Source: a virus. Taken from it: a stretch of DNA of 20,295 bases. Location of the stretch: the IMG/VR virus record IMGVR_UViG_3300010293_000662, positions 1 to 20,295 of that record. One strand, given 5' to 3'. Made by a program: the position numbers and the translations under genes. This document shows positions 1 to 8,800 of this stretch, in pieces (positions within the stretch are counted from its first letter, which is position 1; each line of letters starts with the position of its first letter). Under the pieces are notes generated by a model. It saw only the letters and a list, made by a program, of their open reading frames with translations, was not told where the DNA came from and made no database searches.

Positions 1-179
1 CTATAAGGGTGTCCATTACCCTCATACCTGATTAGTGTGGCTTCGACTGTTTTAGGCATCACCTTTCTAACAGTTATTTGAATTGATTGTGGTGGCAATG
101 GATTTTCCATTTCGTAGGTATAGCTCTCATTGTAGTAGATACCTACTTTTAAATCTGTTGCTATTACTGTTTCCATCAT
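1..179 (-). CDS. Partial hypothetical protein, 5' end only, runs off left edge
   Basis: The reverse complement from 179 down to 1 is an open frame of 59 codons with no stop. It begins with two consecutive ATG codons (179-177 and 176-174). The N-terminus reads MMETVIATDLKVGIYYNESY and continues with alternating polar and hydrophobic residues that suggest beta strands. I do not recognise the family. A Bacteroidetes-type promoter match lies just upstream at 202-233 on the same strand, giving a leader of roughly 15 nt, and this is the main reason to believe the gene. It is divergent from the virion-protein genes, so it may belong to another transcription unit. Either ATG could be the start. The product cannot be named from 59 residues. 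Confidence 0.55.
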   Translation of the reverse strand, partial: MMETVIATDLKVGIYYNESYTYEMENPLPPQSIQITVRKVMPKTVEATLIRYEGNGHPY

Positions 180-201
180 CAGGGTGTGTGTTAAATTTTA
201 T

Positions 202-233
202 GCAAAGATAATCAAAAAAAAGCAAAAGTCAAG
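202..233 (-). promoter_or_regulatory. Bacteroidetes-type promoter for the leftward gene
   Basis: On the minus strand TATCTTTGC (plus 202-210) matches the Bacteroidetes -7 consensus TAnnTTTG followed by a pyrimidine. Exactly 19 nt upstream is CTTG (plus 230-233), a 3 of 4 match to the -33 TTTG element. Predicted transcription would start near 195, about 16 nt before the leftward ATG at 179. The region is very AT-rich, so chance matches are possible, but box, spacing and position all agree. Confidence 0.6.
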
Positions 234-307
234 TAAAAATTAGTAAAAATGCTAAGATTGACCTTTTTTTTTCAAAGGAAAAAAAGACACAAATATCTTT
301 TATTATG

Positions 308-329
308 ATCTACGAAGGTATTCGTAGAT
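308..329. repeat. Perfect 9-bp inverted repeat between divergent promoters
   Basis: ATCTACGAA (308-316) and TTCGTAGAT (321-329) are perfect reverse complements separated by the 4-nt loop GGTA. G307 and T330 could add a wobble pair. A run of five T follows on the plus strand (329-333), so it resembles an intrinsic terminator read rightwards, yet no rightward gene precedes it inside the window. It lies between the leftward promoter (202-233) and the rightward one (378-409), so an operator is the main alternative. The rest of 234-377 is AT-rich; a short stretch near 262-286 (T run then A run) can also fold weakly. I see no gene in 180-432. Confidence 0.55.
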
Positions 330-377
330 TTTTCGGGCGGACAATACAAAAACTATTTCACAAATTAACTATTAACA

Positions 378-409
378 GTTCAAATGATTACCTTATATCT
401 TATGTTTGC
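378..409 (+). promoter_or_regulatory. Promoter candidate for the 169-aa gene
   Basis: TATGTTTGC (401-409) is a perfect match to the Bacteroidetes -7 box TAnnTTTG plus pyrimidine. The -33 position 19 nt upstream is GTTC (378-381), a poor match to TTTG. Transcription would begin near 416, leaving a leader of about 17 nt before the ATG at 433. It could drive the whole rightward set of genes if nothing terminates in 943-1480. Confidence 0.55.
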
Positions 410-432
410 TACCTCACTAATACACCTTATAT

Positions 433-942
433 ATGGGAACGATAAAAGGTATGTGGCCACTACTCGCAGCACAAGGAGCTTTAACGGCAGCAGGCCTTAT
501 AGGCTCGTCGCTTGAAAATAAGAAGTACAGAGACATGCTTAATGCTCATGAAAACAACATCACAGGCATGTTCAACAATGAAATGTCGCAGGACTTTCTA
601 TCTACTGATGTTGCCCGTTCAACTGTCAGAGAACTTCAGGATAGGTTGAAGAAGAATACACAGGCAGCAGATCAGCAGGCAGCGAACATCAATGCGACAG
701 AAGAAAGTAAGATCGCAGGCCGTTCAGCTGCACAGGAACTTTATGCAGGTGCGTTGAATAAGTTGACCGGATACGGCACACAATATCGTGATCAATTGCG
801 CAGAGAGTACCAGAACCATTTAAGTCAAATTTGGAATATGAAAGCCAATAATCAATTAGCGCAACAACAGAGCTGGCAAAATTTAATGCAAAGCGCAGCA
901 GGATTAAGCGTAGGGATTGGCGAAATCTTTGCTAAAAAATGA
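433..942 (+). CDS. Small helical virion protein, possible gp14-like ejection protein
   Basis: 169 aa. I recognise no named family. Residues about 7-25 are hydrophobic and small (LLAAQGALTAAGLIGSS). Residues 30-145 are rich in Gln, Asn and Ala with regular charged positions, which suggests long helices or a coiled coil. Residues about 150-166 form a second apolar, glycine-containing segment before the terminal AKK. A small protein with hydrophobic ends around a Gln/Ala-rich helical core resembles phage internal ejection proteins such as T7 gp14 (196 aa) or microvirus pilot proteins. The ATG at 433 was chosen because a promoter match ends 24 nt upstream; a second ATG at 451 is possible. No Shine-Dalgarno sequence is visible. 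Being first in a run that ends with the giant protein and the portal supports a structural role. That role is inferred. Confidence 0.7.
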   Translation: MGTIKGMWPLLAAQGALTAAGLIGSSLENKKYRDMLNAHENNITGMFNNEMSQDFLSTDVARSTVRELQDRLKKNTQAADQQAANINATEESKIAGRSAAQELYAGALNKLTGYGTQYRDQLRREYQNHLSQIWNMKANNQLAQQQSWQNLMQSAAGLSVGIGEIFAKK

Positions 943-1131
943 TTATCCTATCAAGATATTCAAATATGAAACCCACCGAATCACATATAAACTTACAATA
1001 TAAGGTAATAATGTTGCTATCATCCATATTTGAGGCAAAAAGACCCCGAATTGTCGCAAAAAAGGGTAAAAAAAGCGACACATTTTCACGGTTTTTTCGT
1101 AACTCATTGACCTGTAAGCAAAATTTTGACA

Positions 1132-1171
1132 GGGTGTACACAGGGTGTACACAGGGTGTAGGGAGGGTGTA
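1132..1171 (+). repeat. GGGTGTA array A: four copies with 11-bp period
   Basis: GGGTGTA starts at 1132, 1143, 1154 and 1165, spaced exactly 11 bp apart. A fifth partial copy, GGGTGC, begins at 1198. The linkers are CACA between the first three copies and GGGA before the fourth. The palindrome GTGTACAC occurs at 1134-1141, 1145-1152 and 1167-1174. A spacing near one helical turn would place all copies on one face of the DNA, as in iterons or cooperative protein-binding sites. Confidence 0.85.
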
Positions 1172-1174
1172 CAC

Positions 1175-1190
1175 ACTCTGTACACAGAGT
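1175..1190. repeat. Perfect 7-bp inverted repeat next to array A
   Basis: ACTCTGT (1175-1181) and ACAGAGT (1184-1190) are reverse complements separated by AC. The resulting 16-bp palindrome sits immediately after array A and shares the central TGTACACA sequence with it. It could be a dimer-binding site or a short hairpin. Confidence 0.75.
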
Positions 1191-1245
1191 ATCGACAGGG
1201 TGCTTGATTTTGTCAAATTTACGGGCGCAACTTTTCTGTGTTTAG

Positions 1246-1283
1246 GTCAAAAAAATGCACAACATTTAGTCAAAAAAATGCAC
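1246..1283 (+). repeat. 15-bp direct repeat, two copies
   Basis: GTCAAAAAAATGCAC occurs at 1246-1260 and again at 1269-1283, separated by AACATTTA. The second copy abuts the second bipartite element at 1284. A diverged version (GTAAAAAAAGCGACAC, 1065-1080) precedes the first bipartite element, so it may belong to the same duplicated unit. Confidence 0.8.
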
Positions 1284-1320
1284 TTTTTTCGTAACTGTCT
1301 GATCTACGGACAAAATTTTG

Positions 1321-1373
1321 ACACCCTGTATAGGGGGTGTAGGGAGGGTGTATACAGGGTGTGGACACCCTGT
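1321..1373. repeat. Array B: GGGTGT motifs with nested inverted repeats
   Basis: GGGTGTA or GGGTGTG starts at 1335, 1346 and 1357, again at 11-bp spacing. Inverted copies (ACACCC) are at 1321-1326 and 1365-1370. ACACCCTGTATA (1321-1332) is a perfect 12-bp reverse complement of TATACAGGGTGT (1351-1362) with an 18-nt loop. The same right arm also pairs with its neighbour: ACAGGGTGT (1354-1362), GG, ACACCCTGT (1365-1373). The two folds exclude each other. The downstream stretch is C/T-rich without an immediate T run, so a terminator role is possible but not convincing. Confidence 0.8.
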
Positions 1374-1389
1374 GTACAATATATTCCCT

Positions 1390-1453
1390 TTCTTCTTCTT
1401 CTTCTGTTTTAGATTAAATATTAGAATTAAAAGAAAAAAGAAAAAAGAAAAAA
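1390..1453 (+). repeat. Simple-sequence tracts before the 442-aa gene
   Basis: (TTC)5 occupies 1390-1404. A purine tract with GAAAAAA repeated three times at a 7-bp period occupies 1433-1453. The tract runs into an ATG at 1454 that opens a 6-codon mini-frame ending at 1474 (TGA), six bases before the ATG at 1481. Such tracts are prone to length change; here they could alter the leader but not the reading frame of the 442-aa gene. Confidence 0.65.
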
Positions 1454-1480
1454 ATGTCGAATCAAAAAACCTGAAATAAA

Positions 1481-2809
1481 ATGCAGATAGGAATGACATC
1501 TTTGGACACAGACCCCAGAAAACAAACCAGAAAGGAACTGATGGGAGTTGAAATGCTTGATAATCTGATGAATAATTCAGATTTCCTTGCCGATTTGCAG
1601 GACGAAAATCAGGTGAACGAAAATAAGCCCTCTGGACAAACGATTAACACCTCAAATGAACAAGGGTACATTTCGGGGGGTAAAGATGCAGTGACAAGGC
1701 TAAATGATGCCGAAAAACAGGTTTCTACCCTTGCTGATACATTCGGTTTGCAGCAGAAGAAAAACTACACTCAGGAAATTGACCGGACGAAACGAAATGC
1801 AAAAATACAGAAGTATGGTGATACATTAAGTTTATTATTGCAAACTATCGGTGCTTTTGCTGGTGCATCAGTCCCTAAAATTGATAATACAACTGAGGCT
1901 ACACGCAATGCAGACTACTTACGTAAGCTGAATGAGGCTGTACGCAATGAGGATTTGCGGATGAATATGTTGAAATTGCAGGAAAAATTAAATACGCTAC
2001 GATTAAAAGAACAATATTCCAGGCAGGATGAACAATACAATCAGCAGTTACAAGACCGTAACACACAACAAGACAAGCAGTTTAGGCAGCAAAAAGAGCT
2101 TATTAATGATCAGTTAAATAAGGAAAAAGAGGCTTATAAATACCGAAAAGAAATTGACAACGACCCAAACACGCTCGAAAACAAGAGGGCTGAAAAGGAG
2201 TTAAGGATGAAAGAGGGTAATATGAGTAGGATGAACAAGCTCACCGATGCACAAATTAAGGCTTATGAAGCCTCTGCAAATCTCCGTGATGCGAACACAG
2301 CTATAAAACTTACAGGACAAGGCACTAAAGCCCCTGATGATGCTTACCTTTTACTATACAATCCAGGTAATGTTAAAACTCCGGCAGCGTATTTGCATAA
2401 TGAAGGGCAAGCTCTTGTTGTATATAACGCTATTCTGGACAATCCTAATCTGCAAGGTTCAGACCTTGTTAACCTCCGAATGATGAGAGATGAAGGCAAG
2501 CTACCTTCACGCGATGAACTGAAGAATGCTGTTGCAAGGTATTGGAAGTCTGTCATGCCTGCCGAGGGAGAGACAGAAGTAAGTGAGCAGCAGAAAAGGG
2601 CTGATTATAAAGTGCCGGCAAAGTTAGACCCAGACAATGATGATAACAGCACAAACCTTGCAAGGCTTAATTTGTATGCTGAGGGTGTGTTTAACAAACA
2701 CAAAGATCAACCACAAGTGATTCACGACAAACTGGTGAAGTATATCATCAAAGATTTCGGTCTTTCAGAGCAAGAAGCAAAAGATTTTATTGAAAACACT
2801 TACCGATAA
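1481..2809 (+). CDS. Coiled-coil protein, probable internal virion/ejection protein
   Basis: 442 aa; no named family recognised. Residues 1-110 are polar and probably partly disordered. Residues about 111-133 form an apolar segment (LSLLLQTIGAFAGASVP) that could insert in a membrane. Residues about 138-230 are a strongly predicted coiled coil rich in Gln, Lys, Glu and Arg. Residues 260-442 look globular, ending in a helical, charged tail. The stop is followed after only 3 nt by the start of the giant gene, so the two are almost certainly translated from one message. An apolar segment plus a long coiled coil, placed between a small hydrophobic protein and a giant multidomain protein, recalls T7 gp15 (747 aa); this is an analogy, not homology I can show. 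The ATG at 1481 was chosen because the ATG at 1454 leads only to a mini-frame; an internal ATG at 1493 is possible. No Shine-Dalgarno sequence is seen. Confidence 0.75.
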   Translation: MQIGMTSLDTDPRKQTRKELMGVEMLDNLMNNSDFLADLQDENQVNENKPSGQTINTSNEQGYISGGKDAVTRLNDAEKQVSTLADTFGLQQKKNYTQEIDRTKRNAKIQKYGDTLSLLLQTIGAFAGASVPKIDNTTEATRNADYLRKLNEAVRNEDLRMNMLKLQEKLNTLRLKEQYSRQDEQYNQQLQDRNTQQDKQFRQQKELINDQLNKEKEAYKYRKEIDNDPNTLENKRAEKELRMKEGNMSRMNKLTDAQIKAYEASANLRDANTAIKLTGQGTKAPDDAYLLLYNPGNVKTPAAYLHNEGQALVVYNAILDNPNLQGSDLVNLRMMRDEGKLPSRDELKNAVARYWKSVMPAEGETEVSEQQKRADYKVPAKLDPDNDDNSTNLARLNLYAEGVFNKHKDQPQVIHDKLVKYIIKDFGLSEQEAKDFIENTYR

Positions 2810-2812
2810 GCC

Positions 2813-5800
2813 ATGACCAACAACGACAACGATAATAATAAGGTAGGAAACCTGCAATTTCGCAGGATTGAAGATGTTTACCGCAAGCAAGCGGATAACG
2901 ATCAACCTATTCAACAACAGGAGGCGGCAGACGACTTTGATCAGGAACTTGAAGATTTCTATGAGCGTCTGAAGAAAGAAAACCCTACCCTTTTACCGGA
3001 TGATCGGAAGCCGAAAGGTTTCAGGAACTTTAGCTTGAGTGCCGTTGCTACTGAAAAAGCATTACGCTCAGGCGCGGTTAAAACAGCGGGTGAAGCCGTT
3101 AAAGAGGTTACTGGACAAGCAGCAGATGAAACATTTGTGGAGAATTACCCGAATGAAGAAGATGAAAGGCAATTGGAAACAATGAAATACAAGTCTGATA
3201 TATTGAACAAACACGGACAGCCACTTCCTGGTAGTAACTTAACTGAAACACTCAGGCAACGTGCATCACTGAAAGCACCCAATAACCCTGAGATGTATGA
3301 TTCACGAATAAAAGAACTTGAAAAAAAAGCATTCGACAACAGAAGTGTTGTCAATCAACCCGGTATTCCACAGGAACTCAGGCAACGCGCGGCCAAAGAA
3401 GGTGACGCGCAGATCGCAGAACTACAACAACTCAGACACAAGAAACAACTGATTGAAAAATATGGAGACCTTGACACCGCTTACAATGAGTTATACACCA
3501 GATTAAGGGGAGAAAACTCTATTGCCGACAAGATTCTTGCTAAAGCGGACGAAATTAAGGCGTCAGCACCTTATTATAACCCTGAAACAACGTCAGGCTT
3601 TCTTGGAAGCCTTGTTGTAAGCGCAGTACCATCCCTCGCAGCTATCGCAGCCACACCATTCACAGCAGGAACTTCATTATCTATGCTTCCTGCCGCTTTG
3701 TCTATCGCCAACATAGCCGCGCTTAGTTCTGCCTCGGCCGGTATCGGTATGTATGAGTATGAGGACTACATGAAAGAGAAGGGACTACCGACAGATCGTG
3801 AAACAATGTGGAAGATAGGTGTGCTGCATGGTACATTTGAAGCCGTTGCAGAGAGTTTACGTCTGCCTCGATGGTTGCCGAAAGAAGCCTTTATCAATAA
3901 GATGGTGAAAGAAGCTATCGAAAGAGGTGGTATTGAAGGCGTGGAACAGATGCTTCGCGAGTACCAGCAGAAAACCGGACAGAGTATAGTTAAGAAGTTC
4001 GGTAAAGAAATGCTGAAACAAGGCTTTGAAGAAGGTGCAGAGGAAATGTTCACGGAAGCCGGACAGATGATTTCCAATACCCTGTATAAAGACCGTGAGG
4101 ACTTCGCTTCACTTGGTGAGATAGTAAGCAGGCTCGGACAAGCCGGATTCGGAGGCTTCGTTATGGGTGCGTTCTTGGGCATGGCCAGAGTGCCTTCAAT
4201 CAGTTATATGCAGCGCAAAGCTCGTGACAGACAGGGATTTGTGATGCTTGGTTCACTCACAGACCCAGATGCACCGTTTCCTGTTGTTGAGATAGCAGGC
4301 ATGAAAGACGGTAACGCTATTGTGTTTACACCCACAGGACAGCAACAGATTATTCCTGTTGATCAAATTGACCAGACTATTCAGATTGACATTGCTGACT
4401 TCAAGAACTATGAAACAAACTTCCAGAAGGACAAAGGCAAAGCAGCTGAGATAGCCAAAGAGATTGAAAACAAACAGACAGAGCAGGATAAACTTGAACG
4501 CGTAAGGATTCTGGCAAAGACATTCGCGCATGATTCAGGCAAAGGCTATCTATACGCAGAAGCCACAGGAGATGCGGAGCAGGAGTTCAACATTGTTTCC
4601 GGCAAGTTTACCGTTGATGAAAGCGGTGAAGCCGTTATTGATGATAATGAAACCTATTATGTGAGAGATCGCAAGACAGGTAAGAAGTCCATGCGAACAG
4701 GCAAGCAACTTGACAATGTGAAGTATGCTGATATGACACCGCAGGATATGGAACAAATGTTACTTGAAACACTCAAAGCCGCAGACCCCACAGCCACAGC
4801 CAAAGAAGAAAGCCCTGAACTGGTTAAGCTACAAGACAAGATCAACACAGGCTTGAAGAAGGAGACCATTGATGAGATCATTGAAGTCTCCAACGTGGAA
4901 ACCATAGGCGAAGGATTTGTACTTATCACAAGGACAGACCCGAACACATGGGAAGAAACCGTTGAGCAGATGAGTAATGACGAGGTTCTTGACTTCTTTG
5001 CCGAAGAAATTAAAGCACAACAGGAGTTTATCAGACAAAAGAAAGAGGCACAAAAGGTTGTTAATCCGGTTGAAGCTATTCCGCAGACCGAAGAAACAAA
5101 CGAACAGCAGCCACAAGCAGAGGTGATAACCTCAGCACCACAGACCGAACAGAAATCGCAGATTCCGGTTACAAAAAATGGTGAGGTGGACTATGATAAT
5201 ATCAACGACCCTGTGCTGTATGCAGAATCTCTCAGGCAAGACTTTGCAGACGAAGCCCCTGAAACTATTGCCGCTATCATCAAAGGAAAGAAAGACAAGA
5301 TCAAGAAGATAACTGACATTTCCGACATCAAAAAGGCGAAGCAAAAGAAAAAGCTGCAAGAGGAAGTTAAGTTTCTCGAACAGGTTCAGGCGCAGTTTAG
5401 CACCCAAGCTGAACAAGAAACAACACTGCCCCCCACAGGTGAGCAGCCTGTGGTTGACGTTGGGGGAGTAAAATCCCCTGACGTTTCTTCAGATAACCAA
5501 CAACTTAATAATAATAATCAAAATGAGCAAGACGTACAGGACGAAACAGCAGTACGAGAATCAGAAGTACAAGAAACGGATGAAGAACCTGCAACAGCAG
5601 GACAAGAAAGCAATGAAGAACCGGAACTGGCAGCAGGAGGAGGAATAAGCGATGTACAACCTACTGAAACAGGTGAGCAGCCTGCAAGCACAGGTGAAAG
5701 AGTTGCAGAAACAGAGCAGACTACTTTCAAGGCAGGCGACAAAGTTACCTTTGATGCACCAAACGGACAGGCTTATCAGGCAACCATTAAAGAAGTTCTC

Positions 5801-8800
5801 CCCACAGGCAACTTTGCCATTGAGACTGAAGACGGTCAGGGATGGTTAGGGATTAAGCCGGAACAGGTAAGAAGGAGTGTGGGAGAAACTGAGGGTGTAA
5901 ATGAGGGTGAAACTGAGGGAGAAGCACAGCCCGACACCCAAACGACCAAACAGGAAGCAGGACAGCCGAAGGCGAAGCAACCACGAAGGAAAGCCTCTTT
6001 ATCTGTAAACCGCAACAAGGCTCTTTCCGTTGAGGCTGCAACAGCTTACGATATAGCCTTACAGTTCTTTATCGGTGGAGGAAGAATAAACACGTCGGTA
6101 TTACAGGGATTGTATGGTAAGAAAAAGTATGCCACAGCACACGAAGAAAAGGTATTTCGCAATAAAGTCAATGAGGAACGTAAGGCGAGAATTTCCTATA
6201 CTGGAAATGACGGCATGACCATTGATCAGATTGCACATAAGTTGTGGGATGAAAACACTGACATGTTTCCAAACCTTGAAACATCAGACTATCAAACAGC
6301 TATTGAAGATATTATTCAGAAGTACAAGTCTCCCGAAAAGATGGCTACTGACCTATTAGAGTATCAGCCTGAGAGCGTTGAGGACGAGTTGTCCCGTAGG
6401 CAGAATGAAGAAGGAAACTATCTGATGATGCGAGAGATTGAAAGGGAACATGAGGCTGTGTTACAAGAGCTACAAGAACTGTACGATGCAGGATTTTTAC
6501 CTACCAATGAACAGATTATTTTATTATTTTTGGACGATCAAATAACTATTAACAATGAACAACCAACCGAACTTCCGCAAAGCGACACCGGAACTGGAGA
6601 AACAGATAGAGGAACTTCAGAAGATGACCGGAGAGGACAGATTGACGGTGACGAAAAGGATGCTGGTAGCAGCCAAGCACAACCAGAAAAAAGCCGACAA
6701 GAACGGATAACAGAATCCGTTGCAAAAGTTGAAAGTCTGAAACAAAGGCTCTTTCAAGAAAGAACCAAACTTGAAAAACAGAAAAAGGCATACGATATAA
6801 GTAAGCCTAATGCACAAACAGGGATGTTTGGTGGTTTTGTTACAGCAAGCGATATTATTGACTTTGGTGATGGTGCTGAACTTGCAAAAACCCTTGACGA
6901 CACAAAGAGACGTGTAAGCGCACTGGAACAGGAGCTAAAAGATGAGCAGGATAAACTATCTTCACTCCAGACTGTAACGGATAATCAAATGGATTTGTTT
7001 GGAGAAGAAGATGTTGCTCCAAATCTGCCAGTAAATGATAAACCACAACCCACCGCATCCGACATGGTGTTTGGTGAGCAGCCGACAGAAGTTGATAAAG
7101 CAGCAGCAGAAGTTGACACAAACCCAACAGAAGCGCAGAAAGAAGCAGGAAACTACAAAAAAGGCCATGTGAAAGTACAGGGCTTTGATGTTACCATAGA
7201 AAACCCGAAGGGAAGTACACGGTCAGGCGTTGATAAAGATGGCAAGGCATGGAGTGTTGAGATGCAGAACCACTATGGATACTTCAAACGTACCGAAGGA
7301 AAAGACGGAGATCAGATTGATGTTTTCATTGGAGATTCACCTACAAGTGAAAAGATATTCGTTGTTGACCAAGTGAAACCTGGAGAGTTTGAAAGAGAAA
7401 GTATAACCGGAGAGTTAGACCCTAAGAAAAATAGCGGAGTTGCCGGGTTTAATCTTGTGAGAAAGGGGAAGCCTGTATTCGATGAAAGCAAGGTTATGTT
7501 AGGCTTTAACTCAGCCGAAGAAGCAAAAGCAGCCTATATGAGTAACTATGACGCTGACTGGAAAGGTTTTGGTTCAATAACCGAAACAACGGTTGAGGAC
7601 TTTAAGAAATGGCTGTACGATGGCGCAAGACAGCGTAAGCCATTTGCGGAATACAAAGACACTCCTGAGCCGACCAGTTCACAATCCACCCCTGTTCAGG
7701 AAACGAGAACAGAGGAAAAAGGTGAACAGAAGCAGGCGTGGGAGATGACGAGGGAGGAGTATCAACAGCAATCATATGAAAATGACAAACTTGTAGAAAT
7801 CACACGTAGTAAAAGGTTTTGGAAGGCGCACCTTGATGATTATTCGGACAAATTAAAGCGTGGTATTTGGAAAAACAAAAAAAACGAACAAGGCGTTGAT
7901 TTAGAGGAATTTGCGGAACGACAAGTGCAAAATGCCCAAAATAACTTAGAACGATTAAACAGGGGAAAATTAATTGACAGCGAATTAGAAACTATTAACC
8001 GTGTATCTTTCGCTCGTCATAAAGGTTACATCCAACAAGCTCTCTCCGAAGGCAAGCCTGTACCGGCAGAGGTGTTGAAGGACTATCCTGACTTATCAAA
8101 AACTGACAAGTCAGAGATTGACAATTTATCCACCTACACCACGATGGAGCAGTCCCAACAGAAAATTGAGGACTTCGGGGAGAAGATTGAGGGTGCAAGG
8201 AAAGATCAGATAAAAAAATACTTCGACAAGATTAATCTAAACGGCAGAATCTTATCGGTGATATTTCCAAAGCCAGACATCAAGGCGTTATTAGAATCCG
8301 GCATGAGCATAAAAGATGTTGCAGGAATAAAAGTAGCTTATGAGTTTGCGGTTTCAGAGAAAAAAAGAGGCGAAGATGTAATTAAATTCTATGCTGCATA
8401 CGCTAAAAATATACTCGCCGAAAGCATTAACCTTGAGTTTAAAAACAATAAGCGTGTGTTTACTGAATACGGTAAATCACAGTTGGTACTTCGCACAGAG
8501 GCATATCAGGCTGTATCAAAAGAGCTTGGTAATGAATACCTATCCCTTGATCTGTCAAAGGTTAGGGTACATCAATTAACCGATGGAGAAGCTAAACACA
8601 TGGTAAGCAGAGGTGTTACCAGACAGTTTAGGGTTCAGTATTATGTGAATACACCTAAATACTTTGATACTCAGGAGCAGGCTATCGCTGAATTTGTAGA
8701 ACAGGTAAAACAAAACACCACTAAAGACACCGTTGAGTATAAGCGCAAAATAAGCGTTTATCGGGCTCGTTATACCAGAAAGTTCATGCTTGGCTATCAG

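Larger units (their letters stand above)
1092..1323 (+). repeat. Two 40-bp bipartite direct repeats (1092-1131 and 1284-1323)
   Basis: Both copies start with TTTTTTCGTAACT and end with CAAAATTTTGACA. The two 13-bp blocks are identical between copies and sit 14 bp apart in each, while the 14-bp middle has diverged (5 of 14 identical by eye). The copies begin 192 bp apart. Each runs directly into a cluster of GGGTGTA motifs, so the whole region looks like a duplicated unit of bipartite element plus motif cluster. Confidence 0.85.
943..1480. other. Repeat-rich intergenic region, 538 bp, judged non-coding
   Basis: The spacer between the 169-aa and 442-aa genes holds clusters of GGGTGTA motifs with 11-bp spacing, inverted repeats, a 40-bp bipartite direct repeat, a 15-bp direct repeat and two simple-sequence tracts. 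These are listed separately. An ATG at 939 overlaps the preceding stop and opens a frame to 1412, but its lower half merely translates the DNA repeats into Cys/Tyr/Thr-rich peptide, and the opposite strand is equally open. I see no -7 promoter box in the spacer. Possible roles are a replication or packaging site, a regulatory protein target or a terminator; the sequence does not decide between them. Confidence 0.7.

Noticed and set aside
308-333. Intrinsic terminator for a rightward gene
   Set aside because: A hairpin plus T run is present, but no rightward gene precedes it in the window; kept only as an inverted repeat.
1025-1032. CATATTTG as a -7 promoter box in the spacer
   Set aside because: It has one mismatch in the core, and the -33 position (AAGG, 1002-1005) does not match.
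932-1216. Minus-strand open frames across the repeat spacer
   Set aside because: They read through the same GGGTGTA repeats in reverse, have no promoter box and overlap the end of the 169-aa gene.
939-1412. Open frame of 157 codons starting with an ATG that overlaps the stop of the 169-aa gene
   Set aside because: Its second half is a direct translation of the DNA repeats (Cys/Tyr/Thr/Gly-rich), it ends in a Leu/Phe run from the TTC tract, and the opposite strand is also open. It looks non-coding, although the ATGA overlap leaves some doubt.
3766-4182. Long minus-strand frames inside the giant gene
   Set aside because: They are antisense to coding sequence, have no promoter and show the Ser/Pro/Leu-rich composition typical of shadow frames.
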